A stretch of DNA of 9,645 bases from contig DATAZV010000034.1 in the NCBI GenBank assembly GCA_036271855.1, forward strand, positions 1 through 9,645. Reading direction: 5' to 3'. The notes beneath the pieces are model-generated. The model did no database searches, had not been told where the DNA came from, and saw nothing but the letters and a program-made list of their open reading frames with translations. How positions within the stretch are numbered: position 1 is the first letter of the stretch; every line of letters begins with the position of its first letter. The position numbers and the translations under genes are program-made. Shown in pieces: positions 6,243 through 9,645 of this stretch. The stretch is from JAQGMJ01 sp036271855 (GTDB taxonomy: Bacteria; Pseudomonadota; Gammaproteobacteria; Burkholderiales; JAEUOS01).

Positions 6243-7742
6243 TTGCGTCCCGCCCTCCTCTTTTCCGTTTTCGTCGTCGCCTCCTGCGGCCTGGCCTATG
6301 AGCTGATCGCCGCGGCCCTGTCGAGCTATGTGCTGGGCGACTCGATCACCCAGTTCTCCACCGTCATCGGCACCTATCTCTTTGCCATGGGTGTGGGCTC
6401 CTGGCTGTCGAAGTTCATCGACAAGGGTTTGACCGCGCGCTTTGTGCAGATCGAGTTGATGGTCGGCGTGGTCGGCGGTTTTTCCGCCGTCATCCTGTTC
6501 ATGGTGTTCGCCCACCTCACCGAGCCCTTCCGCTTCGTGCTCTACGGCCTGGTGTTCGTCACCGGCGTGCTGGTCGGCCTGGAAATTCCGCTGATCATGC
6601 GCATCCTCAAGAACGAAGTCGAGTTCAAGGACCTGGTGGCGCAGGTGCTGACCTTCGACTATCTCGGCGCGCTGGCCGTCTCCATCCTTTTTCCCGTGGT
6701 GCTGGCGCCGCACATCGGCCTGATGCGCACCAGCCTCTTGTTCGGGCTGATGAATGTCGCCGTCGCCCTGTGGGCGATGCGCCTGTTCCGCACCACCATC
6801 GGCGGCGGGCGCTGGCTGATGGCGCAGGGCGGCATCGCCTTTGTGCTGCTGCTGGCGGGCTTCGGCTTCGCCGACAAGCTCACTGTGCTGGCCGAAGAAG
6901 GCATCTACGCCGACCAGATCCTCTACGCCGAATCCACGCCCTATCAGCGCATCGTGCTCACCCGCTGGCGCGACGACATCCGCCTGTTCCTCAACGGCAA
7001 CCTGCAATTCGCCACCCGCGACGAATACCGCTACCACGAAGCCCTGGTGCACCCCGCGCTAGCGACGCTACCCGGTGCCCGCCGCGTGCTGATCCTCGGC
7101 GGCGGCGACGGCCTGGCCGCGCGCGAAGTTCTGAAGTACCCGAACATCGAATCCATCACCCTGGTCGATCTCGACGCGCGCATGACCACGCTGTTTCGCA
7201 CCAACCATTTGTTGTCCGCGATGAACAAGGGCTCGCTCTCCTCGCCCAAGCTGACGGTGGTCAACAGCGACGCCCTGATCTGGCTGGAGCGCAACCCGGA
7301 AGCCTTCGACCTCGCCATCGTCGACTTCCCCGACCCTTCCAACTACTCGCTGGGCAAGCTCTACTCCTCCGCCTTTTACCGCCTGCTGGAAAAACACCTG
7401 TCCGACCAGGGCGTGCTGGTCATCCAGGCCACCTCGCCCTTCTACGCGCGGCGCTCCTTCTGGTGCATCGTCAACACGCTCGAAGACGCTGGCCTGAAGG
7501 CCGCGCCCTATCACGCCTACGTCCCCTCCTTCGGCGAATGGGGTTATGTCATCGGCAGCCGCCGCGAATACGTATTGCCCACAAAAATTCCGGTGCCGGT
7601 GCGCTACGTCACCCCCGACACTCTGAAGACCATGTTCGACTTTCCCGCCGACATGTCGCGCGTGCCCGCCGAAGTCAACCGCCTGAACAACCAGGTGCTG
7701 GTGCGCTACTTCGAAGAGGACTGGCGCCGCGTCATGAAATAG
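6243..7742 (+). CDS. Membrane-embedded spermidine-synthase-like (polyamine aminopropyltransferase family) protein
   Basis: This 499-residue protein starts at TTG; an in-frame TAG at 6228-6230 makes it the earliest start, with only a weak AGG (6229-6231) upstream. Residues 1-210 hold seven likely transmembrane helices (about 4-31, 38-59, 67-90, 96-119, 132-155, 162-182, 190-210). Residues about 225-499 form a spermidine-synthase-like fold: the entry motif YQRIVLTRW...LFLNGNLQFATRDEYRYHEALVHPAL, the nucleotide-binding GGGDG (286-290), the acidic LVDLD after the next strand, and VDFPDPSNYSLGKLYS (Asp361, Asp364) where spermidine synthases have a VDSTDP-like catalytic segment. Classical SpeE is soluble and near 290 residues. 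The family transfers an aminopropyl group from decarboxylated AdoMet to an amine; the acceptor here is unknown, and a methyltransferase-like activity is possible. The next gene starts 19 bases downstream. Confidence 0.85.
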   Translation: MRPALLFSVFVVASCGLAYELIAAALSSYVLGDSITQFSTVIGTYLFAMGVGSWLSKFIDKGLTARFVQIELMVGVVGGFSAVILFMVFAHLTEPFRFVLYGLVFVTGVLVGLEIPLIMRILKNEVEFKDLVAQVLTFDYLGALAVSILFPVVLAPHIGLMRTSLLFGLMNVAVALWAMRLFRTTIGGGRWLMAQGGIAFVLLLAGFGFADKLTVLAEEGIYADQILYAESTPYQRIVLTRWRDDIRLFLNGNLQFATRDEYRYHEALVHPALATLPGARRVLILGGGDGLAAREVLKYPNIESITLVDLDARMTTLFRTNHLLSAMNKGSLSSPKLTVVNSDALIWLERNPEAFDLAIVDFPDPSNYSLGKLYSSAFYRLLEKHLSDQGVLVIQATSPFYARRSFWCIVNTLEDAGLKAAPYHAYVPSFGEWGYVIGSRREYVLPTKIPVPVRYVTPDTLKTMFDFPADMSRVPAEVNRLNNQVLVRYFEEDWRRVMK

Positions 7743-7761
7743 GCGCAGCCCACAGCACCTC

Positions 7762-9360
7762 ATGGACCGCCGCCACTTCCTCGCCACCCTCGCCAGCCCG
7801 CTGCTGGCCTCGTGCGAGTTCGAAAAAGGCAAGCCGGTCGCGGGTGGCGAATTGCTCGGCCCGGACATGGCACTGGGCCACAAACTACGCGACGGCAAAT
7901 TCGCCGCGCCCACGCAAACACAGCGCCTCCCCATCGCCATCATCGGCAGCGGCATCGGCGGCCTGTCGGCGGCATGGCGCCTGCTCAAGCGCGGCATCAC
8001 CGACTTCAAGATATTCGAACTGGAAACAGTGGCCGGGGGCAACTCGCGCTCGGGGCTAAGCGGCGCAATCGCCCATCCCTGGGGCGCGCACTACCTGCCC
8101 TTCCCCACGGTCGAGTCAGTCCACGTGCGCGCTGTGCTCGCCGACCTCGGCGTGCTGCTCGGCGACCCGGCCGCCGTGGCGCCGCGCTACGACGAGCGCT
8201 ATGTGGTGGGCGTACCGCAGGAGCGCCTGTACGTGAACGGCCTGTGGCAGGAAAGTGTGCTGCCGAAAATCGGTGCAAGCAAGCGCGACTTCGAGCAATA
8301 CAAACGCTTCGACGAATTGATCGAACGCTACCGCCGCCAGCGTGGCCCTGATGGCGCCAAAGCCTTCGCCCTGCCCGCCGCGCTCTCCAGCCGAGAGCCC
8401 GACCTGCGCGCCCTCGACGGCCAGAGCTTTCGCGACTTCCTGCTCGCCCAGGGCCTCGATTCCCCCCTGCTGCAGTGGTACGCCGACTACGGCTGCCGCG
8501 ACGACTACGGCGCCCACGCCCACCATACCTCCGCCTGGGCCGGCCTGCACTATCACGCCAGCCGCGACGCACTCGCCACCAACGCCGACCCGCGCAACGT
8601 CCTCACCTGGCCGCAGGGCAACGGCTGGCTGGTGCAGCAACTGCTCGCCTGGATCCAGGCGCGCGCCCCGCAGGCCTTCGTCGCCCACGCCCCCTGCGTA
8701 CGCCTGGAAACCTCCAGCCGTTCCGCCGACATCGACATCTACCATGCGCAGGAAGACCGCCTGGTCCGTTACCGCGCCGACCAGGTGATCTGGGCCGCGC
8801 CCGCGCAAGTGCTGGCCCGCGTCTGGGCCAACCCGCCCGCCGGCTTGCGCGAAGCCGCCACGCAAATGGAAGTCAGCCCCTGGCTGGTGGCCAACCTGAC
8901 ACTCGACGGTTTGCCGATCGATGCCGGCCCGGTCGGCGTCGCCTGGGACAATGTGCTGTACGACAGCCCGGCGCTGGGCTATGTGGTCGCCACCCACCAG
9001 GTGATCGCCACCGGCCCCGGCCCCACCGTGCTCAGCTATTACTGGCCGATCGACAACGAGCCGGTGCCGGCTGCGCGCAAGCGCCTCTACGACACCGACT
9101 GGAAGGTGTGGATGGAAGCCATCATCACCGAACTCTCGCGCCCCCACCCCGGCCTGCGCGAGCAGTTGAAGCGCATCGACATCTGGCGCTGGCCGCACGC
9201 CATGGCAAGGCCGGTGCCGGGCTTTCTCAGCGCGCCGATCCGCGGCATGCTCGCCGGGCTGACGCGGCCCCTGAGTTTCGCCCACGCCGATTTGACGGGC
9301 TTCTCGCTATTCGAAGAAGCCAACTACGCTGGCGTGCGCGCGGCCGACTTCGCGAAATAG
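7762..9360 (+). CDS. FAD-dependent amine-oxidase-like protein with Tat/lipoprotein signal
   Basis: The 532-residue protein begins MDRRHFLATLASPLLASC: twin arginines in an RRxFL context (residues 3-7) and a lipobox L15-A16-S17-C18. It is thus probably exported folded by Tat and lipid-anchored at Cys18. Residues 57-95 form the FAD-binding beta-alpha-beta unit with GSGIGG (62-67), a glutamate in IFELE for the ribose, and AGGNSRSG in place of the usual GGR stretch of amine oxidases. The C-terminus (GFSLFEEANYAGVRAADFA) resembles the family's final FAD-contacting segment. Family members oxidise amines or desaturate substrates; the position directly after the aminopropyltransferase-like gene makes a polyamine-type substrate an attractive but unproven idea. 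No clear ribosome binding site precedes the ATG; reinitiation from the upstream gene 19 bases away is possible. Confidence 0.85.
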   Translation: MDRRHFLATLASPLLASCEFEKGKPVAGGELLGPDMALGHKLRDGKFAAPTQTQRLPIAIIGSGIGGLSAAWRLLKRGITDFKIFELETVAGGNSRSGLSGAIAHPWGAHYLPFPTVESVHVRAVLADLGVLLGDPAAVAPRYDERYVVGVPQERLYVNGLWQESVLPKIGASKRDFEQYKRFDELIERYRRQRGPDGAKAFALPAALSSREPDLRALDGQSFRDFLLAQGLDSPLLQWYADYGCRDDYGAHAHHTSAWAGLHYHASRDALATNADPRNVLTWPQGNGWLVQQLLAWIQARAPQAFVAHAPCVRLETSSRSADIDIYHAQEDRLVRYRADQVIWAAPAQVLARVWANPPAGLREAATQMEVSPWLVANLTLDGLPIDAGPVGVAWDNVLYDSPALGYVVATHQVIATGPGPTVLSYYWPIDNEPVPAARKRLYDTDWKVWMEAIITELSRPHPGLREQLKRIDIWRWPHAMARPVPGFLSAPIRGMLAGLTRPLSFAHADLTGFSLFEEANYAGVRAADFAK

Positions 9361-9411
9361 CTTGTGAAGTAACCCGACGCGCCACCGGGACAAGGCTGCA
9401 ACCCCGGACAC

Positions 9412-9514
9412 TGTCATTCTGAGCGTAGCGAAGAATCTGCTTTTCATTCGCTGCCGACTCGCCATGCAGCGCACGAAAAGCAGATTCTTCGTCGCTGCGC
9501 TCCTCAGAATGACA
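9412..9514. repeat. Long imperfect inverted repeat of hairpin-type units
   Basis: The left arm (9412-9454, beginning TGTCATTCTGAGCG) pairs with the right arm (9466-9514, ending CTCAGAATGACA) around an 11-base loop. Differences are two mismatches near the centre and two three-base insertions in the right arm. The left arm itself contains ATTCT-GAGCGTAGCGA-AGAAT, a hairpin with an 11-base loop like that at 2445-2467. Similar TCATTCTGAGCG...CGAAGAATC sequences are common between genes in many bacteria, as far as I recall. It lies between two convergent genes and could stop or protect both transcripts, although no T tract is present. Confidence 0.8.
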
Positions 9515-9540
9515 CCGTAGAAAGGAGCGACTTGGTACCG

Positions 9541-9645
9541 CTACTTCCGCGGCAGCTTCAAATAGTCCTTCAGCTCGATGCCCTCTTCCACCAGCTTCAG
9601 CCGCTTGTGCTCGGCCAGCATGATCGCCTGCGCGACTTCAAGGAC
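9541..9645 (-). CDS. C-terminal end of an unrecognised convergent gene (partial)
   Basis: On the minus strand an open frame enters from the window edge and ends in TAG (complement of 9541-9543). The visible 34 residues start VLEVAQAIMLAEHKRLKLVEEG and end LKDYLKLPRK. They look like a charged helix and a short tail, with normal codon use for the window. I cannot assign a family from so little sequence. The gene runs towards the amine-oxidase-like gene, with the inverted repeat between them. Confidence 0.6.
   Translation of the reverse strand, partial: VLEVAQAIMLAEHKRLKLVEEGIELKDYLKLPRK

Noticed and set aside
9412..9514. Intrinsic terminator or CRISPR-like repeat
   Set aside because: There is no run of T after the stem, and only one inverted pair is present, without regularly spaced direct repeats and spacers.

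Overview
The window is GC-rich bacterial DNA with dense, co-directional genes. The codon use and the set of families suggest a betaproteobacterium, perhaps of the Rhodocyclales or Nitrosomonadales. This is an impression from gene content and was not tested by any search.

Layout. (1) 2-2365, +: the 3' part of a large iron-sulfur flavoprotein. It fuses a GltD-like FAD/NAD(P)H module to a PyrK/NfnA-like module (ferredoxin-reductase fold plus a four-cysteine cluster). (2) 2366-2701: about 335 bp without a gene, holding an inverted pair of short hairpin repeats and two more perfect hairpins. (3) 2702-9360, +: six genes in one direction with gaps of 9-92 bp, probably one operon. They are an SPFH/band-7 protein with a Gly-rich linker and SHOCT-like tail; a membrane protein with two zinc ribbon + DUF4178 units; a 56-residue signal-anchor-like peptide; a short DUF350 (YjfL-like) membrane protein; a membrane-embedded spermidine-synthase-like protein; and a twin-arginine lipoprotein of the FAD amine oxidase family. 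(4) 9361-9540: a long imperfect inverted repeat made of the same class of hairpin. (5) 9541-9645, -: the last 34 codons of an unrecognised convergent gene.

How the genes may work together. SPFH proteins of the YdjI type, DUF350 (YjfL) proteins and PspA-type proteins are known from bacterial envelope-stress operons (ydjFGHI in Bacillus subtilis, yjfIJKL-yjfC in E. coli). Aminopropyltransferase-like enzymes turn up next to DUF350 and DUF4178 genes in many genomes, as far as I recall. The block at 2702-9360 therefore looks like a membrane-tethered system that makes or attaches a polyamine-like group and may oxidise it on the outer face of the inner membrane. That joint function is inference; no part of it is demonstrated by the sequence. 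No PspA, ATP-grasp ligase or AdoMet decarboxylase gene is seen in the window.

The two hairpin-repeat clusters lie exactly at the two ends of this gene block and share one architecture, which is the main non-coding signal of the window.
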